Assembly: GCA_013397455.1 (NCBI GenBank)
Contig: VYZB01000337.1
Location: 444,764-508,763 of the forward strand
Length of the DNA stretch: 64,000 nucleotides
Reading direction: 5' to 3'
Source of the DNA: Crotophaga sulcirostris
Lineage: Eukaryota > Chordata > Aves > Cuculiformes > Crotophagidae
Each line of letters starts with the position of its first letter. The stretch's first letter is position 1. Both the position numbers and the translations under genes were made by a program. Positions 35,454 to 48,693 of the stretch are shown in pieces. The notes beneath the pieces were generated by a model. That model saw only the letters and a program-made list of their open reading frames with translations. It ran no database searches and was not told the origin of the DNA.

Positions 35454-37747
35454 TATCTACATTAAAAGTTCCTTGTACACCAGAAGTGGGGTGAAGTGAA
35501 CTGTGTATACTCTACCTGTACTTAAATGTGCCCTTCTATGATTACCTCAGCCGCTTTTAATTAAAATCATTTTGTAGGATTTCCTTTAGCTTTTATAACA
35601 AAGGAATTAAAGGCTAGAGTAATTTCAACAGTGATTATCTTCACAGGTGCTCCTCATCACAACCTGGCACCAAATCCGTGAGAAGGAATTTCGAACTGCA
35701 CTTATTTCCACACCTGTGAGACCAGGGCTGACTTACACCAGTGTGTGTTTGCTTGCTGTGTCTTATGCTGCTGGTCATGGTTAAGAAGTGTCCACTCCCT
35801 CCATACTTAACCCTACGTCTCTGCAAGGGTTGCACCCATCTTGGCTCTTTATCTAATTACTACAGAAGGTAGTCTGACTCTATAAAAAAGTCTAATTAAA
35901 TATATATTTAAACGCACATTAAAAAAGTAGATCAACTGGCAGAACTGAGATGACAGGAATTTCTGGAGAGGAAAAGTTTATAAAATGTAGTCAGACCAGG
36001 CATCTCCTAAACAACTTAGTTTGCTTCTCTCACTGTGCCCTGAGAGCAACCACCCTTTGGGAAAACAGGCTTTTGGTGGCAGGTTTTGTATATTGCCTTT
36101 CTCTTTGTGCTGATTGGGACTCTCAGGTGATAAAAATAATAAACAACAAAATAAAGGAAGGAACAAAAGATTTATATTGTTCTTCAAAGTAAAGCCTGTT
36201 TTGATTTGTTAATTTATTTTACAGGCTAATTATTACCACATTGTCAAGCTCCTCTCCCTCAAGGCACTTGATGATGAAATTTTAAAAGTAATCAGGAGCC
36301 TCTGCTTAGGGCAGGGAGTTCTTCAATTTTTACTAAAACTCTTCTGGGCTTTGGGTGCTGTTGAGGCATGCAGGTATTGATAAGGCTAATTTAATTTTTC
36401 ATTAAAAAAATCAAAATTCAGTCAAATGCAATCTAACCATTCACAATGCACCTCCTTCAGTCTGCCACAACTGCTCAAATGTGTTGAACACTTATAACGT
36501 TTGCAAAAATTCACAACCTCCTCCTTTCCAAGACTATATTAATCAGTGAATACCTAGAGCAGTAAAAGTTCCTCCTTCTCAGGTCAGGTTCTGATTTCCC
36601 ATTCAAAGCCAGTGTCGCTAATTGTCTTTGAAAGTATTTGTGTTTCACCAGCGTCTAAAGGCCTCAAAGGCCAGAGCCTTGTTGGGCCTGGCAGTATATA
36701 AAGCAGAGAGACAGATTCTGTCTTGAAGTGCTTTCAAAGTAGGCTAACACACAGAGCATGTAAAAGGAACAGAAGGACTGAAAATAAGTGACTTGTCTGA
36801 GATCATACAGCAAGTCAGGAATGTGTTGGTCTAACTTGTAATAATCAATAAACTCAGCCCTTTTTTCAAAAGAAAAAAATAATCATTGTGATGATCTGTT
36901 TCAGTCTCCGTTGTGGAAAACATTTACTGGTGCCTATTAATTTTGACAGTTGACAACTACAAGGATTTCAGAAGCTTTAATTGCTGGTTCTTTCCTACTG
37001 TGTAGAGACTCGAGGTTGAAAGTCTGATCCCTGTTTGCAGGGTCTCAGTTGGGTAGAGGTTTGACTTGCTTCACATTTAACTGGCTCCCTACCCTCAGCA
37101 CTAGGTTTTATTATGTCAGTGCTTCAAAGAGGTGTCTGTGATGCCCAATAAAGACCATGGCATCACTCAAACAAACCTTGTACTCCGAAGAGCACAATAC
37201 AGAGGCTTCTTCTCAGAAATATCCCATTACACACACACTCATTTTTGACTGAATTGATCAGAAGCTTTTTCAGTGTACTCATGTTAACACTACAAACACC
37301 TTTGGATTGCAAATCAGAGTAGCAAAAGCAGGAAGAAAAGGTTTGCTCAGACATTAGGAACAATTCAGGCACCCAAGCTCACAACAGTTATGACTCAGTC
37401 TGTCTTGATTTCTGGTAGGCAGATTAAAATGCATTGTTTGTACCAAATAAAGCATGGATACTAGTATCGCCTTTGTCTGCCCCCTAGCCTGCTCTGTCTC
37501 TGGAGCTGCAGGAGACCACCCCCCCTACTGGTGATACTTTCGAAGGGACAGTACCTTCAGCTTTCTTCACACAGAGATTTTATGGGGAGGCAAGGCTGGG
37601 TTCAGCAATGTTCAAGTAGTTCTCAGCTCCTGATTATCATCTTCCCAAGTCCAAGGGTCAGTATAGTGAGATTGGTCCTATTCTTCAAGTTGCTCTGATC
37701 CAATTGCTCTATTTAACAAATGAAAACAAAGTGGTGTTCTTATTAAA
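35454..37747. other. Intergenic region without recognised features
   Basis: Unique AT-rich sequence with only short open frames on either strand. Confidence 0.6.
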
Positions 37748-38304
37748 GTATCACAGTATTACAAGGTTGGAAAGGACCTATGAGATCATTGAGTCCAACC
37801 TATAACCCAACACTAACACCAACCCATCATCTAAACTATGGCACTGAGTACCTCATCCGAGCTCCTCTTAAACACCTCCAGGGACGGCGACTCCATCACC
37901 TCCCTGGGCAGCGCATTCCAAGGGCCAATCACCCTTTCAGTGAAGAACTTTTTCCTAATATCAAGCCTAAACTTTCCCTGATGAAACTTGAGTCCATGTC
38001 CTCTAGTTCTGTCCCTGGTCACCTGAGAGAAGAGACCAACCCCTGCCTGACTACAACCTCCTTTTAGGTAGCTGTAGAGGGCAATGAGGTCTCCCCTGAG
38101 CCTCCTCTTCTCCAGACTAAACAGCCCCAGCTCCCTCAGTCGCTCCTCATAGATCTTGTGCTTCAAATCCTTCACCATTTTTGTTGCTCTCCTCTGGACA
38201 CACTCCAGTGTCTTGACATCCTTCTCAAACTGAGGGGCCCAGAACTGCACACAGGACTCAAGGTGAGGCCTGACCAGTGCCGAGTACAGGGAGACAATAA
38301 CTTC
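37748..38304 (-). mobile_element. CR1 LINE fragment, longest copy, antisense, lineage B
   Basis: The only young CR1 here on the - strand, about 557 bp. On that strand it encodes an ORF2 C-terminus that is open from [17 protein letters not shown] (17 residues quoted) through [15 protein letters not shown] and [12 protein letters not shown] to its stop. It carries GGCCCTTGG and GGATGAG. The third marker is CTCATAGG, unique to this copy. Confidence 0.94.
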
Positions 38305-38517
38305 TATTAGTGCATTTGGTGAATCAAATTCTAAAGGATGCAGCTCTGACCCCTGCATTAACTTTTTTTTATTTTGCTTTACTCTTAGAAGAGCTAACGG
38401 TGGATTCCCTCACTGCAGGCCAAATCGCTATACAAGTGCACTGTCACTTCTTTGTCCCACTGGGCAGGATGCTGCCATCTTTTTGAAACAGTAGGGATAT
38501 TCTTAATAGATATTAAT

Positions 38518-38580
38518 ATTCTTAATTTATACTAAAATTAATTCTTACACTGAAATTAATTCTTAATTTACTCTGAAAAG
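38518..38580. repeat. Three-copy AT-rich tandem repeat
   Basis: Units of 18-23 bp beginning ATTCTTA start at 38518, 38541 and 38559. They differ by small internal indels. Confidence 0.7.
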
Positions 38581-38861
38581 ATGTTCAATAGAAACTTGTG
38601 TGTCGTGATGTAATTTGGGGGAAACAAACTCATTTCTGTCTGTTTTGTTTCTGTATCCACTAAACAGTGAAGTGAAGATTTTTTAAGTAACTGTAGGTAA
38701 GTAAGAGTTACGTTACCAAGACTTTTGTTGCATTTTAGCGAAAGGAAGTTTTGCTTAACATTCATAAACCAAACGGTCTGTGCTCTAAAAGGACAGCAGC
38801 TGTTATCAGGTGTTCGTGTCCTCTTATGCAACAGGAAGAGGAGCACTTATTTCTGAATCCA

Positions 38862-38956
38862 GGTTTAGATGATGGGTTGGTGTTAGTGTTGGGTTATAGG
38901 TTGGACTCGATGATCTCAGAGGTCCTTTCCAACCTTGTAATACTGTGATACTGTGA
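38862..38956 (+). mobile_element. Short CR1 3' end
   Basis: About 95 bp, from GGTTTAGATGATGGG to the tail ATACTGTGATACTGTGA. It has CTCAGAGG, as in lineage A; the other diagnostic sites are truncated. Confidence 0.9.
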
Positions 38957-41924
38957 GGCAAAAATACCAAACTACCTGGAAAGAAAAAGGTAGAGGCATA
39001 TGAGAAAGCAGAAATTAGATGCTTAGAAACACCAAAGCTGGCATAATGAGAGTCCTCTGCCAGTATTTCCTAGCTGAGGTCAGCTCACAGGTTTGGACCT
39101 TTGTCCTCATCTCTAGCCAAAGGGTAAGATACAGGCTTGTGAGTGGCAAATGCCACTGTTCCTGACTATCTGTTCTTACTACCACACTTTGTCTAACTGT
39201 CTCTTGAATTAGAACCAAGTAACTTGGTTATCCACTTTAACTCCCAATTAACTCCCCAAAGTCCTACTAAGTTTTTTCACTCATTATTTTCATTTTAATG
39301 AGCTGTGCTCTACATGTACCAAGGTGCTACTGCAACATGGGATGTGTAAAACTGCCTGCTTATTTGTTCCTGGGACCAAACCAGCTAACTGAGCTGTTCC
39401 TGTAGTCACTATACTAGAGTCCTGCTTTTCCCAAGCCTTAGATTACTCCACCCTCCATTCCCCTCACAATACAGGACAGTGACAGCTGCACCATCTTTCA
39501 CTGCACCTCCTCCTGGGACATGAAGTCTTGGGCCCCCTGGCTTCCAAAGTCTTATCTCATCAGGATTCAGCTACTTAATTTTAATTTTTTTTCCCTACTT
39601 ATGTTCCAGAAACTCAGGCAGCAAGAACACATCATTTAGGCAATGCAGAATGTCTCCTGCAGTAATGCAGCAGAAATGGACTACTTTGGAAAATATAATT
39701 ATAGGTTGGAGTCTTCAATACGTCTCTGAAAACATAATCTCTTATAATTTGAGTCCTGACTATGCTACCACCTACTAACATATAGAAAGAGTCACTGAAG
39801 TGGAACTGCTCTTCAGTCTCACAATGATTAACGCCTGCCACAGGGGAAGTAAATTCCATAGCAGCTGTGAGAAAGCATAATTAGAGCAAGGCTGAGGATT
39901 TTTTGTAGGTTTGGGGTTTGGTTTTTTAATGCAGTGATGAAAAAGCCATAAGAGATACGAAAGGCAACATCTCTTTCCACTTTTCTCTTTCTGCTTTCCC
40001 ATTTCTCAAACACAGGATATATACGTATATTTCTTTCAGAATTTGCTTTTGAAATTTTAAATGCTGATGGGGAAATTTGCTGCAACAATTTTTGGAGCAA
40101 CATTCCTTCCTGCATTTCACGTGCTCTGTCAAATTTAACTACAAACTAAACTATAATCTCTACACTTTCTACACATCACTAGATACTTCCTAAAATATAA
40201 TTCACAGTTCATGAAACATTTACTGTGGCTCTGTAGATACTGGTAGATTACATGATCCCACACTTCTTTGCAACTCAGTAACTGACCTGGATAAATATAT
40301 GAATATGCCTTTTTTCTTGATATCACATTTCTGAGCAACCAATGGCAATTTCCATTTTTGAATTTTTGTCAGTCACTCACAGGAAGCAATGAAGTAGGAC
40401 TCAGCATTTCCATCTCCCAAATATTTAGGGGAATGTTTCTTACTCCACTCTCCCCCCTCAAGTAAAGGTCTCTGCTAGAACCAACAAGATTTTTTTTTTT
40501 ACACAAGATATTTGAATTTCCAGTTATAATTCTAGGTCTCATATGAGTCTGAAAACATGATGCCTAACATTTTTGCTATTTTGTGAACTGCTTTAGTTTA
40601 AAACTGCCAGCTGATTCTGGTGGAGGTATGGGTTGGGGTATGTGAAAACAGTAAAAAATCTTGTGTCTGTCCTGTAAAAAAACTTGCATCCATGGTACAA
40701 AACATTATCTAGAGACTATCTTAAGGTATTGCGTAGCTCTAGTCACAGTTCTTGATGCTTTCCAGCTGCTTTGAATTTCTCTAAGTGCTGATATACAAAA
40801 AGTCATGATATATAAAGCAAGTATGCATCTGAAATCTTTCAGTATGAGAGATCTAATTTTGTTATTATGTCCTCAGCTTCAAATACTCTTAATTAACAGC
40901 TGTCTCCAATCTTTTAGTGTCTGCAGCATCATTTAGTTCTGAAGCCACACATTGCTCAGATTGCCCTTCCGATTTTAATTTGAGTTAAATTAAGGTTTAA
41001 CTTTTACTCATCTCCCATGTTCCTCAGCTGTGAATAATCCTCACAGCTCAGTGATTTTGCTGGTACTTGTTACCTGTGCCATGCTGCTAAATTGCTCCTA
41101 CCTGTCCTAACAAGCTCTCTGAGTGGGCCAACTGACAACTGTTGAAAAACAAAACGAAAGGGAAAACAGCAACAAACTCTCCTAAGCTTAATTGGGTGGT
41201 GTGAAAAACAGGTTACCTCATCAGCTTTTGTAATTTTCAGGGATTAATTAAAGGATAATGTTTGCTGCAGAGGAGTTTATGAGGCTCTTGTGGCTGATTA
41301 AATGCCAAAGCAAAGCTGATAAAAGCCTCTAATAATTTCAAAGGCCATTTGGTGCCTTGAATACATCTTTGCCATGGATGCAAGGCTGGTTACAAGACAG
41401 ATCAGCAGCAGATTAACAAACCAGAGAGGAGTTCTTCTCACCTCTAAGGACGTTGAGTAAATACACAGATAAGCTTACAAGGCTTGCAACTCGGCCCCAG
41501 CTCCAGGTTAGTCCTCACTCATCGTTAAACAGACAAAATGCAGACCAAGATGGTGATTTTGCTGCTCCACAAATGCTTTGGCAGTCCATGAGCCACCTCC
41601 TTGGGCCAAGCACCATGATTTTGGCTGCAAACCTCCATGACGCCCACTCCCCAGCATCTCTAGCAGCAGCTGAGCAGTGTTGTTGCTGCTGGGGGAGGAG
41701 TGCACCCCACCCTGGCTGTGAGGTTGTTGGTGTTTTGAGGGGTGCCCAACAGCAAACCCGGAGGTGGGATGTGACAGGGGAGGGGGCGCTTTGGGGTTGG
41801 CTTGTGCACGGCAACGACTGCTGTTGGTGCCTCAGAATGAGGTCAGGGATGCTGGGGGTGCCTGCGCTGTCCCTCGGTCGTTCTTGACAAACCTCGTGTT
41901 ACCTGGAGCTGGGCTGCCAGCTTC
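38957..41924. other. Intergenic region without recognised features
   Basis: Unique sequence. A GC-rich stretch at about 41560-41880 has overlapping open frames (up to 144 codons on +) without family features. Confidence 0.55.
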
Positions 41925-42329
41925 AAGGAGCGACTGAGGGAGGTGGGGCTGTTTAGCCTGGAGAAGAGGAGGCTCAGGGGAGACCTTATTGCTCTCTACA
42001 ACTATCTAAAAGGAGGTTGTAGTCAGGCAGGGGTTGGTCTCTTCTCTCAGGTGACCAGTGACAGAACTAGAGGACATGGACTCAAGCTTCGTCAGGGGAG
42101 GTTTAGGCTTGATGTTAGGAAAAAGTTCTTCACTGAAAGGGTGATTGGCCATTGGAATGCACTGCCTGGGGAGGTGGTGGAGTCACCAACCCTGGAGGTG
42201 TTTAAGAGGAGATTGGCTGAGGCACTCAGTGCCATGGTTTAGATGCTGGGTTGGTGTTAGTGTTGGGTTATAGGTTGGGCTCAACGATCTCAGAGGTCCT
42301 TTCCAACCTTGTGATACTGTGATACTGTA
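41925..42329 (+). mobile_element. CR1 LINE 3' fragment, lineage A
   Basis: About 405 bp, from AAGGAGCGACTGAGGGAGG to the tail. The ORF2 end is open for 99 codons, from [20 protein letters not shown] to the terminal stop. It has GGCCATTGG, GGCTGAGG and CTCAGAGG. Confidence 0.94.
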
Positions 42330-45300
42330 TTGTGACTTTTAGGTACAGATATGAACTTTGCCTATGTTTATGCAGGTTTCCAAACCTTCCAAATGGATAG
42401 GAAATAGCACCTCAGTACTTATAGTTTGGTTGACAAGATCATTGTTCTGTGAGTGGTGGTACTTGCAAGATAGAGGCACCAAGGGTGAACAGTTTCAAGT
42501 GTTTCATAACTTTGATGGAATGGAGATGTGGGCAGCATTGAGAAATAGATCAAAATAGAGAACAACTTTTTCCTAAAGCCTCATTTGTTTTGGTAGCACA
42601 GAGTGAAAGGTCAATTTTGCTTCTAAGTGAAGTAGCTCTGATTCAGAAGAGAGGCAGAAATCTGACTGCATTGTTTCCCGGGGATTGATGCCTTTTTCCT
42701 GTCTCCCTTCTTTGGTTGTGGTAGAGATCATGTACAATTCAACTGACTTTCTCCAAGCTGTGTTTACTAACTTGCAGAAGCAGTTAGATTTGAATGTCTC
42801 CCCTTGGCTTATCATTACAGATTTGGACTTGAAGCCTTTATTTCTAGGCTGATTGATAACTAAATGTCTGTAAGTGCTGCATGAGCCATGTGAAACAGGG
42901 TCAGAATATGCAAAGGTGTATCTGGAGAGAACAATATTTATTCAAAGAGAAATAACAGAAACAGTAGCAAAAAGCACTACACAGTTAACCACTCTATCCC
43001 CTTGCTGCCTCTGTTCTGGTGAGTGTTCCTGTTTGCTCAGTGCAGTATCTAAGCAGCCTGCCTGCACAAACTGTGCCACGTCATCACCCTGACACGTGGG
43101 ACAGCTCTGGCAGGCACGGCCTTGGCATGGGCCGCGCAGCATCACCCTGCAAAGGCCCCTGGAACCAGGCTGTGGTGGAGACACGGCCAGGATGTTCCCA
43201 TAGCTCAGCTATTTCTGGGCCTCTGACTGAAGGGCAGATTAGTTCAGTTTGCTGGGTTCCTGGAACCACCCTTTGGCAGGAGGCAGCAGGTTCCTCTTCC
43301 TTTCTCCCCGTTTCTGCACTTCACTCTTCCCTACTTTTCCAGCAGTTTTTGTACCTGAGTCTGAATTTATGCGTTTGAATTTGCTGCTCTCTGGATGGGT
43401 TTCCTTCCCCAGTCTAAAAAGGGAAATTGAGCACGAAATGTTTCCTTCGGTATGTGAAATTTTCCACTTGCAATTTAGCAAATCCTGGTCTGAATTTTGC
43501 TTGAAAGGAAAATAGTGCAGGTCATCATCTGTAAGAGCATATGTTTGTTGATGATTTGCTAAATTAACGACAGACACCCAACACTGAGTTAGCTCTCCAC
43601 GTGATGTAGAGCTAAGAAAATAACACAGTGTGTGTGTGACTTTTTCAAGGCTTGGGAGAGGGAAAGAAAAACATAACCTAACAAAGTTCCTAAATCCATG
43701 TCTGAACTCCCTAGTGTTATCTGGAGCCAAATACTTTGTTTCTTGAGCTATTCCTTTATTCTATTTAAAGCATTCAAGATTTGGCATAGTTTAGCAGTAG
43801 AGTTTGCATAGTCTTTCACATATTTATATGATAAAATGGATTTAAGTGGCAACTTTATAGTCAATGTAAATTCAGTCTTAGCCCTCTTTGTGTAAGCAGT
43901 AGATGTGCTAATTTTTTCATCGAATCTCACATTGTTTATCTGCACAGAAACTTCAGATTCTGAAAATCCGCCTCTCGTCCCATTCAGCCATACGTTCCCC
44001 CACTTTATTTTAATGGGACCAGTGGTGCACCAGGCTTGAGAGTCACAGTAGTGTGTGATAAATGGCACGTTCAAAGTGAGGGTGGCACCCCATCCAGCTG
44101 GCAGGGCAGTATTAGCACTTGGAGTCGCTGAACTGGATGGCCTCTAGTTAATACGAGAAAAATCTATCAGAACCAACAGAAATTACAGCCCTTGCCCTAT
44201 TGTAGCTTAAATATTTGCCCTGAAAGGTCCAATAGTGGTATTTGAAATTTATCTTTTTTGTTAGTTGTCTTTGTTTTTCTTGGAAGTCACTGTGCTTTTC
44301 AAAGTACGTTGTGTGATGGTGGATGTTCTTACATGAGCACAGTGAAAGCACCCTCCGTGGTGTCAGATCTGTGCCTGGAAAGCTCTAGGTAAGAGCTGAA
44401 CTTAGCGTGGCTCTGTTGTGCAAGTGCCTTATGGCCCCATGCAGTCCCTCCTTAATCTTGTTTAATAAGTATTTCATTTTCCTATTTGCAACAGTAGGAT
44501 CCTAAACCTTTGCCACACCTTTTACTGCTCAGAATTGAAACCTTCCCCTGAAGATGCCACCCCCCACCACTGACTGCTTCTGGGAGTGTGCCACTATCTC
44601 CGTTCTAGAAATACCTTGTGAGATGAGGAGGTGCTATTTCTCCTTTAAGCCTTGGCTCTCCTCTGTGAAAGTAGTAAAATGACAGTTTTTTAAAATCTGG
44701 GTTCCTGACATAAAAACACCTGAGACCTGTTTTTATACTGACTACTCCAAGAATCAACAAATCATTGTTCCAACAGACTTCAGCTTTAAGTGATGGGCCT
44801 CCTGGTCTTAACTCCTTCCAACCACTGTCCACAGAGACCTCAATTTTACCGCAACTGCATTTGACAAGACTTTCTTGAAAACTCATTTAAATTGAAAAAG
44901 AAAGTACTAAATCTGTTTAAAATATTTTTGCACTGCTCTATCAACAGGTGAAGCAGAAGAACTTTAAGTGTTTGAAATGCTGATGTTCATGTGTGCTGGT
45001 TTGTGCAGATGCAACGCTGGCTGGGTACAACTTAAAACAACTTGAATATAGATGTAAAGTTGCAAGCTTGGATTCCTGTGTTTACAAGAAGTTCATAAAA
45101 ACGGCTTAACTTTAGCAAAGGACAACCATTGAGTGTTACTCATTGTCTTCTTGCACATCTATTGCAGTTTAGCATCAAAAAGTCAAGATCCCAGTGAGCC
45201 TAGTACACTTACTGGGAAAGAAAAGAAGTCATCCTTCTGAGCCAACAAAACAGAGCTGGGTTTTTTAATTGAAATAAAAGCTAAATATGAGATGCTTTAA

Positions 45301-46624
45301 GTCACCCAGTCTTGCTCTTGTCAATATAGAGCTGTTTCCTAGAAGGCATAGCTCTTGTTCTTGGTTGTGGGGTTTTTTTAAAGTAAAAAAAACCCCAAAT
45401 CTACAAAGCATGTTATCTTTTACCCTATAAACTGTTCCAGAGCACAACATATCTCAGCAGCAAGAGCATTTTCTGGTCAGTCAACAACTCTTTTTAGGAT
45501 AGGCTACAAACCTTAGCCCATGTAACTTCATCTTTCTCTTCGTGGTTCTGTGTCTTCGTAATCTTTGTTCAGCTTTGCACACATTTAACTCTTCTTTAGT
45601 ATTTCTGTAGGTAGTAAATTCCTTTTTAAACTCTTTATTGTGCCTTCATTGTGGAGGCAATATAAATAAAAACATGCAGACATGCCATTTCAAGGTTCCA
45701 GTAGTATGTCTTGCAAATAAATTTACAGTTGTGTGTAAAAAAAAAAAAGAACACAGTTCTCTGCAGTAAGAGCTGGAAGCATGTGCATTTGGGGAATTTG
45801 GTATAGATCATCAGGTGCAAGTTTTCAGCATATAGTTTATAGAACATTTGCATTGTAGGAGCACCTTTTTCTCACTGTGAACAAGGGTACAGTTTATAAC
45901 TTCCTCTTTGCACAGGATTAACGTGACTGAATGGTTATAAACATCTAAACATAAGCAACTCAGTGCAGCATTTAAGCAATATTAAAATGGTGGAGTACTG
46001 AAATATTTTGCTTTCCTAATCTATTCTTAAGATTTTGATTGCTTTAGGCACATGCAGTTGTTAATCTAAAGGTGCTGAGAAGGTAATAAAGCTATTAACT
46101 GCTAAATTTTGGACAATATACTAAAGAAAAGGGAAAGTGCTAGGAAGGTCTTTGAAAAACAAAGCAAAACTGCATAGTTCATAGTATGTTTAGCTCTTTA
46201 CCAAGAAAAAAAGATATTTAGTAGCTTGAAACAGACCTTCTGCTCTCTATGTTAAATTAAAAGTTAGAAAGAAAAATAGAAGAAAATTAAGGTGTTTTTT
46301 TTTTTTAATTGCATAAGGCTTATAAATGGAGAGGACTGAAAGCCTGCTCTAACTCTGTGGATTGCCGTTTTGTTTTCTGAGATCTGCTCACTTGTTTGGT
46401 ACCTTCCCTCCCCCAGTGCCACCACCACCAGGGCACCAGAAGGCTCTGCTTGTGCATGCACGCATGCAGCAGAAGGAAGAAATGCCTGGCTCCTGGGTTC
46501 CACCCAGGATCACCACTGGTTCTGTCAACACGGAGCTGGAGCTCAGTTCCTTTGCTGCCGTACGCTCCTTGCAGGAGCTGGGTGGCATCCTGTACTGGAG
46601 ACGGTAGTTTTATTTTTTTTTAAC
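42330..46624. other. Intergenic region
   Basis: No gene recognised. Two open frames lie end to end on the - strand, at 43748-44074 (108 codons) and 43239-43730 (163 codons). They match nothing I know and are discussed as a finding. The rest is unique sequence with a few poly(A) and poly(T) runs. Confidence 0.55.
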
Positions 46625-47132
46625 TGTGTGCAGTTCTGGGCCCCTCACTTTGAGAAAGATGTCAAGATACTGGAGTGTGTCCAGAGGAGAGCAACGAAGA
46701 TGGTGAAGGGTTTGGAGCACAAGCCCTACGAGGAGCGACTGAGGGAGCTGGGGCTGTTTAGCCTGGAGAAGAGGAGGCTCAGGGGAGACCTTACTGCTCT
46801 CTACAACTCCCTAAAAGGAGGTTGTAGTCAGGCAGGGGTTGACCTCTTCTCTCAGGTGACCAGGGACAGAACTAGAGGACATGGACTCAAGCTTTGTCAG
46901 GGAAAGTTTAGGTTTGATATTAGGAAAAAGTTCTTCACTGAAAGGGTGATTGGCCATTGGAATGCACTGCCCGGGGAGGTGGTGGAGTCGCCAACCCTCG
47001 GGTGTTTAAGAGGAGATTGGCTGAGGCACTCAGTGCCATGGTTTAGATGATGGGTTGCTGTTAGTGTTGGGTTATAGGTTGGACTCGATGATCTCAAAGG
47101 TCCTTTCCAACCTTGTGATACTGTGATACTGT
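46625..47132 (+). mobile_element. CR1 LINE fragment, mostly intact ORF2 end, lineage A
   Basis: About 508 bp, from CAGTTCTGGGCCCC to ATACTGTGATACTG. The ORF2 end is readable from [20 protein letters not shown] (20 residues quoted). A one-base-scale loss near CCAACCCTCGGGTG shifts the frame before the normal stop. It has GGCCATTGG and GGCTGAGG but CTCAAAGG at the third site, the one lineage A copy with the B state there. Confidence 0.94.
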
Positions 47133-48685
47133 TATCAGACACCTTCCTTTATTGGGCAGAATTCCCCATTTCAGACAAGGTTTGACTCTGGTTTTGGCTG
47201 TCAGATGACCAACTTAAAGCTTGATTCCTTAATAAATTAAAACCATTAGAAGGAAAAGAGCCAACTAATATATTTTGTGACACAAATTCTCAAGTTCATG
47301 TCTTAATTAATCTGAATTCATTCAGTGTCATAGCAAATCATCTCTCTAAGCATTCTTATACTCAGAGAGCTGCCCCTGACATAATTCACTTAAATATGAT
47401 TTAAAAGGATATAAAGCACCTCCCTGTTTGGCTTAGATTAAAGAAAAAACTGCAGCTTCCAAACTTGGGTTTACAAAGCAATTTACCACCAGCCACAAGT
47501 CAGTTATTGTTCTGGTCCTTAAAATCTTTCAAGCTTGCTCTACGCCAATGCTCTGTTTAACACTGTATGCCCAGCTATATTTAACACTGCATAATTTGCC
47601 ATTCATAAGCAAGCTAATCAAATCTTATGTACGTGTTTTAATCTTAGAAATTTTCCACAATTCCCAACACGGTTTAAACTGCCCTACTTCTGCTTGAATT
47701 AAGACTTAATCAGAAAGATGTGCTCGTTGCTTTAGTAACCTGTAGAAGCATGGGATGGTAGTAAAGCTGGGGATACCAGTAATGCCAAATGTAAGCATTT
47801 GTCTTTAAATCTGGTAATTTTAAGGCAAAATGCAAGCTTTCTAGAATTAACAGGCATCTAGTACAAAGAACTGAAGCAAAAGACTAAACTTGAACTAATT
47901 TCAGTTTAACTAAATCACGAGCACGCATAGCTTGGATCATAAGTGTAATTCTGTTTTCAGCAAACTTGAAAAAAAACACCTCCAAAACATTAGGGAGCAG
48001 GATTTGAAAAACTCACAACAGTCATAACTACATTTGCAGAAAAAGCAGCTTAAATGGATGCCAAGGATTATGTGCATGGAGAAAGACATACTAAATTCTC
48101 TCTGAGAAGTGTAACAGACATTTCAGGCATGTTTATGCAGACTTGGTGCATGTTTGCAGAAGACAGTTTTCCATTTAGTTTCACGTACAATTTCAAACAG
48201 TCTTAAAATTTGGTTGAAAAGCACCATTATGTATGCAGTTGTTTAAAAAACAGTTCTTCCAGCCCAGAACATGGGTCACCAGTAAAAGGTACTCAGTTTT
48301 CACAAATCAAAGCTTTGAATTGGAGACCACAGTTGGAGGTCTTGCTTTGGTGACTGATGGCATTTTTTGATGCCATTAAATAACGGAAATATCTTAGTAA
48401 TCCCCTGCAAAGTGCACATGATGCACCAAGGCTCAGGCATGTGGTGTTCTATTCACTGGTCATGGGTGACTGAATTTGCAGTCAATTCAAGGTTTAGGTT
48501 TTGTCTTCATTAGCAAATAATACACTGCAGTAGGGGCAGAACTGTAGAGCAAATCAGTCGGTTGGTGCTGAGAACCAGACATCCATGCATGCAGCCTAGT
48601 TCTGGTCTAGTCCAACTGAATACCCACTAAACAGGCTGAGTGCAGTTAGAGCAAAATTCAAGCGAGAAATATGCTCTTGGAATGA
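47133..48685. other. Intergenic region without recognised features
   Basis: Unique AT-rich sequence; no credible open frame on either strand. Confidence 0.6.
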
Positions 48686-48693
48686 CTCTAAAT

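Noticed and set aside
37831..38358. 175-codon - frame as a possible host gene
   Set aside because: Nearly all of it is the CR1 ORF2 C-terminus; the first residues come from flanking DNA.
41453..41887. 144-codon + frame in GC-rich intergenic DNA
   Set aside because: Overlapping open frames on both strands and no recognisable domain suggest a composition effect.
46370..47050. 226-codon + frame
   Set aside because: The second half is CR1 ORF2 and the first part is unrelated flanking sequence that happens to be open; not a gene fusion.
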